A DNA stretch of 64,000 nt from Nelumbo lutea (taxonomy: Eukaryota; Streptophyta; Magnoliopsida; Proteales; Nelumbonaceae), in assembly GCA_022828595.1 (NCBI GenBank), contig JAKGHH010000002.1, positions 41,014,222-41,078,221 of the forward strand. Reading direction: 5' to 3'. Of this stretch, positions 47,070 to 60,105 are shown in pieces. Position 1 is the stretch's first letter. Each line of letters starts with the position of its first letter. The notes under the pieces are model-generated. The model saw only the letters and a list, made by a program, of their open reading frames with translations, ran no database searches and was not told the origin of the DNA. The position numbers and the translations under genes are program-made.

Positions 47070-47720
47070 CGGGGATGGGGAATCCCCAAATGTTTCTCAC
47101 CCAAAGGCAACCACCTAAAAATAATATAATTTTTTAATATTTTATAAATAGGATTATGGGAATTTGGGGTTATTTTAGGAATTGGGTTATGACAAATTGG
47201 GGCTAGCAATTGTGGGATCCTAGGATGATAAGAATATGACAAAACCTTAGAGATATTTTAAAAATCAATATAAAATCTATTGGTACTTTACTAATTTACC
47301 ATTGGGTTTGGGGAATTATTAATTACATGAACCCCGTCCCTGATTTGGAGAAAAAAATATTTTCCCTATCCACACCGTGTATCTTCCCCATTCCTATTTA
47401 AAATTTGAGAAACAATGGATTGTTATTTAAATAAATATGAAACAATTTTTGATAGATTAATTTCCTAATTTAATTTTCCTAAAATTTTTAATAATTATTT
47501 AGTTGAATAATAATAATGCACTATTATTTAAATAGTTTTGGAGAATTTTTTTCGTAGATTAATTTCCAAATTTTTTAAATTATTATTTATTTAAAAAATT
47601 ATGGATTATTAGTTAAAATGTTCCCCTGAATTATTTGATAATTGTTAGCTATAATTATTGATTTTATAGAAATTAGTAGATTATGCTAATTAGAAATATC
47701 TTTTATGAATAAATATTTTA
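47070..47720 (+). repeat. Local repeat family R, copy 1, plus adjoining segment S1
   Basis: 47070-47395 starts GGGGATGGGGAATCCCCAAA, contains GGCAACCACCTAAAAATAAT and ends near ..CCTGATTTGGAG..TTTTCCCTA. It is followed by S1 (47405-47720: TATTTAAATAAATATGAAAC, AATAATTATTTAGTTGAATA). R recurs at 48190-48560, 49290-49603 and 49601-49830; S1 recurs at 49010-49290. Non-coding. Confidence 0.8.
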
Positions 47721-47957
47721 AAGTTATTACATAATTTTATTATGATATTTAAATGATTGTTAAATTTTAATTGGGACTTTTTTACATAGATATAGAAGAA
47801 AAGTGGGGGAGAGGATAAATAGGAATTAGAGAAAATTTAGGAAATTAATAGGAATTAAGGAGAAATAGAGATAATTTAGGAGAAATTGGGGGATAGTTAG
47901 TTTCCTAATAAAAAGGAGCAGAAAAAAAAAAGGAGATAAGCCATGTTAGGTGGCAAT

Positions 47958-48066
47958 TCGCAGTGCTTCTGGAGGGAATCTTGCACCCCCTCTAGAATTC
48001 GCTCAATTTAGGTAATGGAGCAAGGAGAGGGCTGTTGATATGGCTAGCTCTACTTTAGTATATATA
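47958..48066. repeat. Direct repeat, partner of 50768-50874
   Basis: GAGGGAATCTTGCACCC.CTC and TCTAGAATT, then CTGTTGATATG.C.AG.TCTACTTTA, shared at both places about 2.8 kb apart, same orientation. Confidence 0.75.
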
Positions 48067-48189
48067 ATAGCAAACCTCATGCGGTGCATAGGATGGGGCA
48101 TTCCTCATTGTCCCTTGCCCCTATAGTAAAGACACTCCACCCTATCCCCACCCCATCCCCAGTGGTGGGACGGGTTCAAGGCGAGGCAC

Positions 48190-48560
48190 CCATTCCCTAT
48201 TAGCAATGGCTGGGGAATTCCCAAATTTTCTCCACCTAAGGCAACCACCTAAAAATAATCTAATTTGTGGATATTTTACAAATAGGATTATGAGAATTTG
48301 GGGGTATTTTAGGAATTGGATTATAACAATTTAGGAGTATTTTATAAATGGAATTATGGGATATCCTAGGATTATTAGAATATGAGAAAAACTTAGAGAT
48401 ATTTTAAAAACCAATATTAAATCTATTGATATTTTACTAATTTACCATCAGGTTTGGGGAATTATATGCAAACTTTGTCCTTTCCATATCCTTGATTTGG
48501 AGCAAAGATATTTTCCCTGTCTCCACTCTGTCTCTTACCCATACTTATTTAAAATTTGAG
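48190..48560 (+). repeat. Repeat family R, copy 2
   Basis: Same block order as copy 1: GGCAACCACCTAAAAATAAT, ATTTTACAAATAGGATTATG, CCTAGGATTATTAGAATATG, TTTACTAATTTACCATCAGG. It faces copies 3 and 4 in inverted orientation. Confidence 0.8.
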
Positions 48561-49009
48561 AAAACTTGCCCCGTTTGGGGTGGGGCAAGGCAGGGCCCTA
48601 GTTTTATAGGGAAAATTGCCATGCCTACAATTCTAATAATTTTTTATAACTAATTAACTAACAATAAATAATAATATTTTATTATAATTTCCAAAAAGTA
48701 TTGAAATTGTTGTTGATCAGCAAAAATGTAGTAAATGAGTTATTTACAATAACAATAAATTAATGTGAATTAATGTAAATTATTTACCTTTTAAGCTTAA
48801 ACTATTTACTATTTATCAATGTGATGTAATTATAGTAAATTAATGTAATTATAATAATAGTAATTACATTAATTTTAATTAAAAGTAAACCATTTATTGT
48901 TAATTAATGTATAACCAAGTATGTTGAAGTCAATCACCAAGTGGTCTAGACTAGTGTGGATAGATTTAATAATTTTCTTGAATTATTTCATAATGATCTA
49001 TTAAAATAA

Positions 49010-49290
49010 TGATAATGGATTGCTATTTAAATAAATATGAAACAATTTCTGATAGATTAATTTCATAATTTAATTTTTATAAAATTTTTAATAATTATTT
49101 AGTTGAATAATAATAATGGACTATTATTTAAATAGTTTTGAAGAAATTTTTCATGGATTAGTTTTCTAATTTTTTTATTTGTTATTTATTTAAAAAATTC
49201 TGGATTATTAGTTATAGAGTTTCCTTGAATTATTTGATAATTGTTAATTATAACTATTGATTTTATAGAAATTAGTAAATTACACCAATA
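49010..49290 (+). repeat. Segment S, second copy
   Basis: Shares long phrases with 47405-47720 (TATTTAAATAAATATGAAAC, TTTAGTTGAATAATAATAAT, TTATTTGATAATTGTTA) at high similarity. Confidence 0.75.
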
Positions 49291-49603
49291 AGGGGATGGG
49301 AAAATATTTTTGCTCCAAATCAGGGATGAGGTTTGCATATAATTCCCCAGACCCAATGTTAAATTAGTAAAATATTAGTAGATTTAATATTGACTTCTAA
49401 AATATCTCTAAGTTTTTCCTCGTATCCTTATAATCCTAGGATCCCACAATTCCATTTATAAAATACCCCGAAATTGTCATAATTGAATTCCTAAAATACC
49501 CCAAATTCCCATAGTCCTATTTGTAAAATATCCACAAATTAGATTATTTTTAGGTGGTTGCCTCAAGTGGGGAAAATTTGGGGATTCCCCATTCCCAATG
49601 GGA
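49290..49603 (-). repeat. Repeat family R, copy 3 (inverted)
   Basis: The reverse complement carries the same blocks as copies 1 and 2, ending at CCACCTAAAAATAATCTAAT near 49560 and TGGGGAATCCCCAAAT near 49590. Confidence 0.8.
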
Positions 49604-49830
49604 AAGGGACAGGGTTTGCACATAATTCCCAAAACCCAATTCTAAATTAGTAAAATATCAGCAGATTTAATATTGACTTTTTAAAATATCTCTAAGTTTT
49701 TCTCATATTCTTATAATCCTAGGATCCCACAATTTCATTTATAAAATAACCCCAAATTGTTAAGATTCAATTCCTAAAATACCCCAAATTCCTAAAATAC
49801 CCCAATTCCTAAAATACGAGGAATGGGTGC
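49601..49830 (-). repeat. Repeat family R, copy 4 (inverted, partial)
   Basis: Directly follows copy 3 in the same orientation: AGGGTTTGCACATAATTCCC, TAAATTAGTAAAATATCAGC, TAATCCTAGGATCCCACAAT. Ends in short CCTAAAATACCCC.AATT repeats (about 49783-49820). Confidence 0.75.
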
Positions 49831-52800
49831 CTCGTATCCAACACTCTCTACCGCCGAGGATGAGGTGGGGGATGGGGTAGAGTGTCTTGACTACAAGGGC
49901 AACGGGCAAGGATAGGGAGGGGTGCCGCATCTTGTTCTTTTGATAATTACTTTTGTGCTTTTGATAACTTTTTAAAGTTGTAATATAATTTTGTTATTTA
50001 ACTATTTTTTGTTTTTGAAATAATACGTAAGATACAATTTAGTTATTAATATTTTGATATTTAAATTATTTATTTATAACATTATTTAATTATTCAAATA
50101 ATACCATTATTTAAAATTTTAAAATATTAATTTTTTTAAATTTAATAATCAAAGAAATTATAATTTATACTATTATTACATAATTTTGTTATTAATTTTG
50201 TAAAATATAAAATTATTATTAATTCAAAAGTTATAAGTTGGACCTCACAATTGGGTTGGGTGGGTCGGGTTCGGGTTGGGTCAAGGTACTTTGGATTGAT
50301 TTCGGGTTGGGTTGAATTTCGGGGTTGGGTTGTCAAATGCTAGACCCTAACCCTAAATTTTCGGGTTAGGATTGACCCATAGGACAATTTGGGTATCCCA
50401 AAAAATAATTGAAATTAAAAAAAATAAAGAAAAACTACATAAAAATGTCAAAATTATAAGAATTAACCTTAAAATTCCAAATATAAAATAAAAAACTTGG
50501 GCATTTAACAATTTAAAAATTAAACAATAAAAAGTAAAGACTAAATAGAAAAAATTAAAGAGTGGAAACTTCTAACAATGCATAAATAATCCCAATTAGA
50601 CTTGACAATTGGGCCAGCGGGTTGACCCATGATCCAACCTAGTTTTTTTCGGGTTGGGTTAGGTCAGATCATTTTCACATTTGGGTAGCTAAATATGAGA
50701 CCGTAATCCTGTTTTTTTGGGTTGGGTTGGGTTGGGTCAACTTTTTGCTAGGTCTACTCCTACTAGTGCTTATAGAGGGAATCTTGCACCCGCTCTAGAA
50801 TTACAAGGTTTGGGTAACGAAATAAGGACATGACTGTTGATATGACAAGTTCTACTTTAAGATATATATTGATGTTAATTAACAACAATATTTTGGGTAA
50901 ATATTGTAATATTCATGTTAATTAACAATATTTTGTAGAAATTGAAAGCTCTTTAATTAATTTCTATAAAATTGAGAACTATATTTAACAATTATCAAAA
51001 ATTATAAAGTTTTAGTTATTGCTATTATTATAGTTAATAACTGAATGTAGATGGAGGAATATAATATTATAATGTTGTAAAATGAAATTATTACTTAATT
51101 TATATGGGAAAATAAAATATAAATTAGTGTAATTTTGTTAGTAAACTACCTAATAAAAATAAATATTTAATAACAATTTAAAATAATTTTCAATAAATCT
51201 CCATAATTACACAAATGTAATATTTTTTTTCAAAAATTTTCATAAAACTACATTTTTGTAAAATAACATTTGGAAATAAAAAGATATAAAATTTTTGAAA
51301 GCTTATTTAAAATGTATTACATAATTTTTGAAAATTATTGGAATATTTTGGAAATTTTAGGAAAACTGATTACATTTGATAGATTTTGGAAAGCTATTGA
51401 AAAATTATGTAATTTTCATTATAAATTATTAAAGATAAATGAGTATGGGAAAGGTAAAATTGTAATTTTAACCAATAATTACACAAATTATTAAGATAAG
51501 TTAGTATAATATTGGAAAAAGGAAATTATTGATTATTTTATATTAGAAAATATAAGATAAAATGATGTAATTATGTAAGTAAACCATTTAAAAAGAAAAT
51601 AAATTATTTAATAATAGTTTAAAAATAAATTTGAATAAATTTTCAAAATTACACAATATATCCTTTTGGTATCACATTTCAAAATTTGAATAAGTTTTCC
51701 AAAATTTTCTTAAAATTACATTTTTGAAATTTAAAGACAATTTAGTGTACTTTTAGAAATTTAACATGTGATTGATACTCAGTATATTCTTTTGTTCATT
51801 TTTGTCATCAAATTGAATATTGGGTTGATAGGGTGTGGTTGTCTTGTCTTGAACCTGCCCAACACTAGGGATAGGGTAGGGAAAATTCAAGGATTCCCCA
51901 TCCTTGATGAGGAGTGTGTGCCTTGCCCAAAACTCGCCTGAACACTGGGATGGGGTGGGGATGGGGTAGAGTGTCTTGACTATAGGGTGGGAATAGGGAT
52001 GGGGTGCCCCGCCCAATTTCCATTCCTATATAATTGTTGATTATTAGTGAAATTAATAAAAATGTTAGATTTTATAATTATTTTTATTTATTTAAAGTCA
52101 ATCAAAATTTCATCAAAAATAATAAAAATGATAACAATTATTAAAATTATTACAAATGATTAATAAAATTAAATTTATTAATAAATATTTATTCATATTA
52201 AATTAATAATAATTATTTTCTGTAAATCAACATTAAATGAAAAATACAATTACATCAAATTTTGACTATTACTTTATCAATTAATTAATAATAAATAAAA
52301 TCATCAATCTTTCAGATTTTTCAATGCATCACACGAATCCCCACTAGTATATATAAATGTATACATCATGGATTTTTTATGAACAACTATATTATGTATT
52401 TATGACATATATCTATACTATTAATCACAGACATGCCTTGGTTTTGCTGCAACTAATAAGTCATATCTTTGTGACTTTGCCCTTTTACTAGCACACGCGT
52501 GCATATCAGCATATCACATGCCCTTACACTACGTGATTATAAATGAACACGCTGAAGCACATCATGCATTTTATTTATTTAGAAACATTTTTTTAATTAT
52601 ATATACATGCATAAATGTATAAAATATGTATATGTGAATTTATTAATAATACTTATATATATTTTTAATCCAAGCCCGAATTATGTTGGATTAAATTCAG
52701 GTTAGTATTAAGTTGATAAACTTGGCCTTGACCTTGAATTGGGCCATGTCCGAATGTAATCTACGTTAGGATTGGGCCTGGATTGACCCTCAACCCGACC

Positions 52801-53100
52801 CATCCTGATCAAGTTGCACCCCTGGTAAGAGCTTCATAAGAAAAAATTTTCTCAAAAAAAAAAAAAACTTCATAAAAAATATTGCTTCTCATTCTCAGTG
52901 CTTCAAACGAACTGCATCCGTGTTTTCAGGTTGAAGCTTATCCAAACGCAACCTACTTCAATTTAAAATTGAAATAATGTTTTCCTTCCAATAATGACTG
53001 TTACATTCAAAACACGTGTCCTAGTTGGCGGAGTTTTAACATTTTAGAACACGTGTACACCTTACTGGGATCGCGTGTTCCAATAAAAGTTTGGCTTAAA
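49831..53100. other. AT-rich intergenic DNA with degenerate GGGTT and GGGGATGGGG phrases
   Basis: 50768-50874 is the partner of 47958-48066. 49855-49890 and 51950-51980 share GGGGATGGGGTAGAGTGTCT. 50250-50400 and 50640-50745 are rich in GGGTTGGG; 52660-52826 has similar phrases and GTTGCACCCCTGG, like hAT-MITE ends. The frames at 51270 and 51753 are chance or repeat. Confidence 0.5.
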
Positions 53101-53570
53101 CTTTAAACTCTCTCGTTGCTTCACTTCAGACTTCACAAGCTTGAGTTGAGGCCTGAGGGTTCATCATCTCTTCCTTCAAACGTTCACCACTGCAACAGCA
53201 GCCAATCTTCCTCTTCTCTTGGTGCCCGGTGGATCTACTCTCCGTATCGAGAAGCGACGTTGCCGGATGCTACTATCCGGTTTGTGGTAATCGCAGTCAA
53301 CTTTTCTTTTTCTTTTGTTTTTTTTTTTTTTTCCTTTCAAACAAAGAAATACTCTTCTCATTTTACGTTTTCTTCTCAGACGATCTTACAGGTTTGGTTT
53401 GGACGGTTGAAACAAGTTCAGAAACCATTTGATCGTCGAGGTGCTTCTGTTGATATAGGTATGCATTCTAAACTGAGTGCAGTTGATACTTCTATCCGGT
53501 GTACAATCTGGAGTTTAACTAGTACATGCCTGTACTGTAACTACGTACCTTTGACAAACTAATGTTCAAC
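53101..53570 (+). other. Exon-like island of uncertain nature
   Basis: Less AT-rich than its surroundings, with a CTTC-rich start like a plant leader (CTCTCGTTGCTTCACTTCAG) and possible splice sites. The overlapping frames (53116-53562 + strand) show no recognisable family. It may be the first exon of a non-coding or decayed gene, or a promoter-proximal segment. Confidence 0.3.
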
Positions 53571-56500
53571 TCAGAGAAGTCAAGAGCATGTTCCAGAAAT
53601 CAAGTGGCTTCCATTTTGTTGATAGTGGTTGAGTTTTAAGACTCTCGATCATCTACGTGACATGGCCTCGACTTCTCACAGAAAAACTAGGATACATCAA
53701 AGTCAATTTGTTGTGCTGACTAGGTGTTTGACGAGACTCTTACCTGTCTCCGTTTGGTCTTTTAACAACGTCAGATAGTGCAAATAAGTTCATTACTCCA
53801 TCTGTCAACGGATCATTTGGAATAACAAGTATACTATTAAAAGCAACCTAAAGAATCAGTAACTAGCATCCTCAACAAGAAACTTGAGATTATTTCGAAT
53901 AGCTTCCTTATAGGCATGTTACCATAGCTAAGGTGAACCGGGTTTGATTTTTTTTTTTCTTTTTGATATCTTTATCTTTCTCTTATCTTATTTTTAATAT
54001 GTTGAAAATTGAAATGGGATGATATATTCTGATCTGAGAATTCATTGCTGTATCAAAGATTGAGCAGTTCCTAGATACTACAGCCTTGGTTGAACTTATA
54101 TTTTGAATGGTTTTAGTGATTACTCCACAGTGGCAGATCCAGGACTTTGATCAATGGGGGAAGATATTAATAACAACAACTTAGTCATACCATTTGAATA
54201 ATCAAAATAAAAATTGGGATTAAAACATTTTCACTTACTAAAGGTTGTAAAACACCAAGGAAAAGATCTCATCCCAAAAGGGGGAAATGCATCAACAAAT
54301 TCAAGTGCATCCTTCAAGAATGAATAAGATAGAAGGAAGGATTCTACCTGGTTTGTCTCCTTGATTTCCTCCTCCACAGTCCAGCAACCTGTTCCAACCC
54401 TAAATTGGAAAAGAAAATAGATGGTTTTGGATGATCCCTTTAGTTCTCAGGGATAATGCTTGTAACATTGAAAGAAGATAATAGGGTATAGAGTCATGTA
54501 ATTTCTCATTATTCCATTTCAGTTTTAGATTTCAAGTAGGTCCTAGTGTGTGTGGGTGTCATACAAGTCATTGTTGTATATTTGAGTGGGGGCAATTATA
54601 AAAAAAGGTCAAATGCCTTCTTTAACCACATGAAACTTTTCAAAATGTCAGTGGGGGCAATTGCCCACACTGACTTCTATATAAATCTGCCCCCTGTTAC
54701 TCCAATCAAAATTCTGTATACTTTCATTGTTCTATGACATGTGAGAGCATTGTAGACCTATTCATTACATATGTTGAGGAAAGGCATGGGGAAAGATTCA
54801 GGTCAATCCAAAGTCGAAACACCATTCTTATTCTCAGGTTCGTTATTCTAAACTCAATATTATTTTGAGAATCTAAAATAGGCAGATGATTTTTTTTTCA
54901 AAATCATTATAAGAATCATTTCTTATTAAAAATGATGCCAAATGGAGCCTTAGCTTTTCTCTCCATTTATAGTCTAAAATCTAAATGAATCCAAGTTACA
55001 TATGGGCAGCAAGCATTCCCTCAGCTTCCTGATGTTAGCAGAAATTGATTGATCAAAACTTCATTAACCCAATTATACTACCTAATCTTCTAATCTTTTA
55101 TCTTGGTTTTGGCTCTTCCCATCAGAGTTTTTCTCTCACAAGTCACATCTGTGAGGTTGTCTGTTTTCTTCTACTTACTGGTATCTCATGCTGAAGTCCT
55201 CGTGGATCATTTGGAAGGGAGTCTTTTGTTTTTGAATGATGTAGAGTAAGTATTCAGAGGTCCATTGCAATTAAAGTCCGAGAAGGATTTTCCTCATCTT
55301 GATAGTCCTTATGACTGGGGACACTATTGTGGCTCAGACTTAAAGGAGATGAAAGTGCATTTTTTCTAATGGGGTGACTTTTTAATTCATTGCCTGGGTG
55401 TGTGTGGGCGGGGTCATTGGGGGAAGCATTGCTGGTGATGCTTTCCCAGTCACTGCTGTACCTGGAGTTCGTGAAGCCACAACTAGCATTGCCCAATATT
55501 TGATCCAAGTTTCAAGCAACACTGTTCATGGTTGTTTCCAATGCTTTCTTTCCTCTTTAGACCCGAAGATGGATACATTGTGGAACTGATTTGGTCTAGT
55601 TGGAAGATTCTATGGCATTGATAATGGGCTAGCTACAGATAGCGTTAATTGTTTCATAGTTCTGTCAGGGGATGAGTTTGCTGTTGTTGAGTCTGGCGCC
55701 AGAATTGGAGAAGACAACTTTTCTGGCGATCTGCTTCTTGATGTTTCGATTTTTGTGGAGCTTAAATCAGGTAATTTGTGCCCATCTCCGTGGATACCTT
55801 GATCTTTGGAGTGCTATTTTTGAAGAGGTGGCGGTTACCATCTACAGTTTTGAAAAACGGGCAAGGCACTTTAATTTGGTTAATAAAGATCTGGGCTGGT
55901 CAACACTGTTTTTACGGGAGGAGGTGTTTGGCTTCTTCTTGCCTCCTCTTAAATCTTCATTTATGTTTTGATTTGCCATGGTTGTGGGGTTTTCCATGGC
56001 AAGTTCTCCTTCCAAAAGCCTTAGGTTTTATTCCAGGGAGTCACACTTGCTGAAGTTAATCTCTATTGGAGGCAGTTGGTCTTCCATTTCGGCACCTCAT
56101 CAACTTTGCACCGTTTGCAGAGGTTTCTTGAACTGTTCACTCCCCCTGTTTGTGATTATCTGTTTAGTGTTCAACAAATTTAGTTTGATCTCTAATGCTG
56201 TATTTGTTCTCTTTCTTGCTGTTTTTATTTCCCAGTTTGTAATCAGAGCATTTATGAATGAATTCTGCCTTTTAGCTTAAAAAATTAATGACGCTTACAA
56301 ATTTGAAGCATTTATAACTTAAGCATTCCTCTTGTACCATACAATTTTGTCATTTTTCTTTATTTTTTTGTTGTATTACTAGTATAAAACAAGTATGGGA
56401 CAATTATATTTGTGTGTTTTGTTTGAGATCTTCTATCCTATTAGTAAGTTTTTATGCATTTAACTTGGCTTTTTTATATGGCTTGGGAGAATAAATTAGG

Positions 56501-57500
56501 TCTGATTTGTGATTAAACAACACATCTACCTAGAAGATTGGGACCCACACCAACATAACTGTATTTTGTTTAGGACCTATCTGTGTGACAAGTCTTAGAA
56601 GTCCTTAGGCTAGATTTTTTTATTTGAATTAAGTAACCAAAACCTACTATCTACCCTCCCACTAAGTCATCCTTCTCATCCATTATTTCAGTCTGAATCA
56701 TGAATCTGCAACAGCCCAACTTCTCCATTTCTATGTGTTCTAAGGCGTAGTTCATTTAAACAAGTATTAGAATCAGTAATTATACAAAATAACAAGAAGA
56801 GTATGAAGCTCACTGCAAATGGTTGCAATATGGACTTGGTGAACTGTCTCAGTTTACTGAACTCGTTACTTGAACACAGGTTAGTATGTGAAATAGTATT
56901 TGACCACTTATGGTTGATGATTCCATTTATAAATAATTAATGAATTAAAAGTTATATGATGAGATCCAAGGGTCACTAATTTCGGCATTTTTCCATCTAA
57001 AGGAATCAAATGTTAAAAATAATTGCTAGAACCTATGCAAGAGCCATGAGGTGTCAGTTTAGCTGCTAGAAGATTGCACAAAAAATGAACAAGAAATGGT
57101 GATAACGAGTTGTCAAGTTATATGTTTATACTTACATAAATTATATACATTATTTGATATGATACATATAATATTTAGGTGGTGTTCTGCTCATGGTTCA
57201 TTTGGATGTTTTGCTATCTATTTTGTAAGGGGCAGATGGTTCACTCGTATGCTTATTTAGGTTTGATTGATTTGCTTACTTTTGTATTTATTTCTTTACT
57301 TTTTTTATCATGTGAAGAAGTTGAGGAGTGGCTGATATGGTAAATCGACAGTAAGATTACTCTTTTAAATGTAAGATAAGAAGATAGGGAGTCATATTTC
57401 AACCCTCTTAAAACTTTTTCTTGGCATGTTGCTTCCTCTATTAAGTCTGTTTCTTGTAAGTGGTTCCAATTGCTGCATGTTTGATTTTGTAAGCTTTACA
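53571..57500. other. Stretch without recognised gene
   Basis: 55390-56110 is somewhat gene-like in composition, with fragments such as GGVIGGSIAGDAFPVTAV (+ strand), but frames are broken and I cannot assign a family. Possibly a decayed pseudogene or retroelement. The rest is ordinary AT-rich DNA. Confidence 0.35.
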
Positions 57501-57512
57501 TCTATGTTGCAG

Positions 57513-57950
57513 ATTCAATGAATTGGAAGTGTACCACAGGCAGCAACCAGAATTCCTGCAACTGCACAAGCTTCAGTGGCACCTTCAACTGCACAACCAT
57601 CAGTTACTTTAACTTGTAATTGCACTGAGAATATATCACACGAAGGACATAAGTAGTAACTAGTCAAAGAAGGGTAAGTATTGCCTTCTCAGTTCTCTCT
57701 TTTATCCTTTTAGGTCTCTGTCTTGAAAGATGCAACAAATGCTTGCCGAAATGAACATGTAATTGAAGAAGCCTGAGGAGTTGACCTTATTTGACAACAG
57801 CAGCAAAAGCTGTTGCTTCAGGAACTTCAACCCCCAACACAGACACAACCACACCTGTAGGTTCTGCCTTCCTAACAAGTTTCTCAAATACCAATGGCAC
57901 AGCTTCAAAAGCAGCTATGCCATTAGCAGAAATAACAAATTGAGCAACCT
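57513..57950 (+). pseudogene. Unassigned exon-like fragments
   Basis: 57513-57670 and 57713-57950 have CAG-rich coding-like composition (QQPEFLQLHKLQWHLQLHNH in one frame; QQMLAEMNM, stop, LKKPEELTLF in another) and acceptor-like TTGCAG before 57513. In-frame stops interrupt every frame. No family recognised. Confidence 0.25.
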
Positions 57951-58737
57951 TCCTTATCCTCTTAAGTCATTTATGTGCTACTTGGTTTATTCTAATATAA
58001 ATTTTTTGGTTCATGTGCAACAACTTTATTCCAGTATCAGGCTTCTGCTGTAATCAGTCATCAAAGTATTCAGGTATGTTCCTTTTTCTACATATAAGCA
58101 ATGGTCTTATATGGAATATGATTGGTATTAAAGACATGCTGCCATTCATCTTGCTTTGGTTAATAAGGTCTTGTTATTACTATTCTTACTATTTCAATGG
58201 CATTTTAATCTGTAAGCTTCAAATTTACTATATATGCACATGCATGTATACATATGCCACTATGCATACAAATATATATAAATAAGGAATATGTGCATGG
58301 ACAAAAGTTTAAGTGTTCAACACCCCAATTGGTATAAAAGCAAGACTTGTCAGTCCAGTAGCCTTTGATTTCCAGAGTGTAAAAGATTTTCTATCTATTT
58401 TATTTACTTGCAGTTTCCACTTTAACTGGAACAAAAACTGTCTACTGGACACTGTAATATTCACTTGTATGTATCTGTGAATGTCATATCTTGAATTCTT
58501 GGTTGTTCTTTCAATCACACAAATATCCCAGAGAGTAGTATTCTTTCTTGATAATTTTGTCATCTATTCAGAGATTTTTTCTTATATCAGTTTGATGTTG
58601 AGCTTGAACTATACATTTCATACTAATTTTAGGTCTCAATTGGAATGATTGAATTTGGATGAATTGTATAAATCATAAAATTTACAAATTCAATAGTGGG
58701 ATTTGAACAGTAACAATACGATATTTGTTGAAAAGGA

Positions 58738-58825
58738 TTAAGACATAAGATTTGAATTGAAACCTTTGGTATTCATGATCTGAATCTTGAGTTCTGTTGT
58801 AAATTGTAAGATTTTGACAACCATG
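58738..58825 (-). repeat. Dispersed repeat, inverted copy of 60012-60105
   Basis: The reverse complement has GTTGTCAAAATCTTACAATT, ATCATGAATACCAA.GGTTT and AATCTTATGTCTTAATCC, matching the plus-strand sequence at 60012-60105. Probably the end of a common transposon family. Confidence 0.6.
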
Positions 58826-59004
58826 GTTTCTTGGTGAAAAATGCTTTAGTTGTGGTGGAGGATAATACTCTCATCCTTCTAGGTTTTGGGACAATTTATT
58901 TTCAAAATCCCGTTAGAAGTTTGAAAGGTAGCAAAAACGGAAGACAAGATTCACAGGGATTTGTTCTTTCCAATTGACACCTATTGCATTATATGAAGGG
59001 AAAT

Positions 59005-59472
59005 AGAAGGTTTATCTTGCCATAGGTGGCTGAATGTATTACGTGATCCAACTTGGAAAAAAGTGTTCCCAAAGCTCCACTTATCATTACTTTCCTTGAT
59101 GAGATTTTGGACTGTTAGTCTTACCAGCATTTAATGCTAATATCATTTCTACTTGTAAGGTTTCCAAATGATGTGACTCAATGGACCATCCCATTGATCT
59201 GGACCAATCCAAATTGTGGTTTGAGGAACACTAAAGTGGGAAGATTTATCCTGCCATTGGTGGGGAATGCATTATGATCCAAATTGCAAAAAATATTCTT
59301 AAAATTTCAATTATCATTACTTTCCTTGATGAGACTCTGGACTGTTATGCCTGCTGGCATTAACGCCAATATCATTTCGACTGGTAAATTTTCCAAACGA
59401 CATGACTGATCAATGTACCATCCCATTGATCTAGACCAATCCAAATTGTGGTTTGAGGAGCACTAAAGTTGG
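59005..59472. repeat. Imperfect tandem duplication, period 234 bp
   Basis: Copies 59005-59238 and 59239-59472 share CATTACTTTCCTTGATGAGA, GACCAATCCAAATTGTGGTT and CATCCCATTGATCT, with many substitutions. An old duplication of non-coding DNA. Confidence 0.88.
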
Positions 59473-60011
59473 CTAGTGGTTGAAGGAACAGTTGCTTGGT
59501 GAGAGAGCCTTAAATTTGAATTAGTGTAAAATTTGGCATCTGGCCCTCTGTGATGGTCCTCACATGTAATGGTGAAATTATAGCACCTGTTCAATTACTC
59601 CTTGTGTGATCTTTGTTTTACAATTGGAGTTCTTATTTTCTGTTGACTCTTCATTAGCGAAAATGCTGATGACATTTCTTGATTCATTCAAGGCTTTTTG
59701 GCTTGGTGCTTCTAATTACCAAAATTCCCTTCAATTGATGCATGTTCTTATAAAAATCAGGAAAATTGTTGAGTTCTCATAAGCTTCTATCATAATGGAA
59801 TATAAAAATTTCTAGTTTGTTCTTAGTAGTATCGTGAAGTAGTCTGAGGGTGGAAAAAGTTGGAGTTAACCGGACTTGGTACTTTGGGTTGTCTTGTGTG
59901 AAACTGTAGAATAGTTTTTATTTGCTTATAGAAGAAATAAGTGATAACAATCCCAGAAATACTAATAATTCCACCCTTTTGGTAGCCCAGCCCACTATGA
60001 TGTATCAAGAC

Positions 60012-60105
60012 CAATGTTGTCAAAATCTTACAATTTTATGATATGATTCACAATTTGAATCATGAATCCCAAGGGTTTTGTTTTGAATCTTATGTCTGAA
60101 TCCTT
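60012..60105 (+). repeat. Dispersed repeat, partner of 58738-58825
   Basis: TTGTCAAAATCTTACAATTT, then ATCATGAATCCCAAGGGTTT and GAATCTTATGTCTGAATCC. Related phrases (ACGATCCGGTTCATGATTCG) appear near 60590-60660 and may mark the other end of an element. Confidence 0.55.

Noticed and set aside
50250..50370. CCCTAACCCTAAA-like phrases here and near 34865 as interstitial telomere repeats
   Set aside because: Only two or three imperfect units, surrounded by degenerate GGGTTGGG DNA typical of the local repeats.
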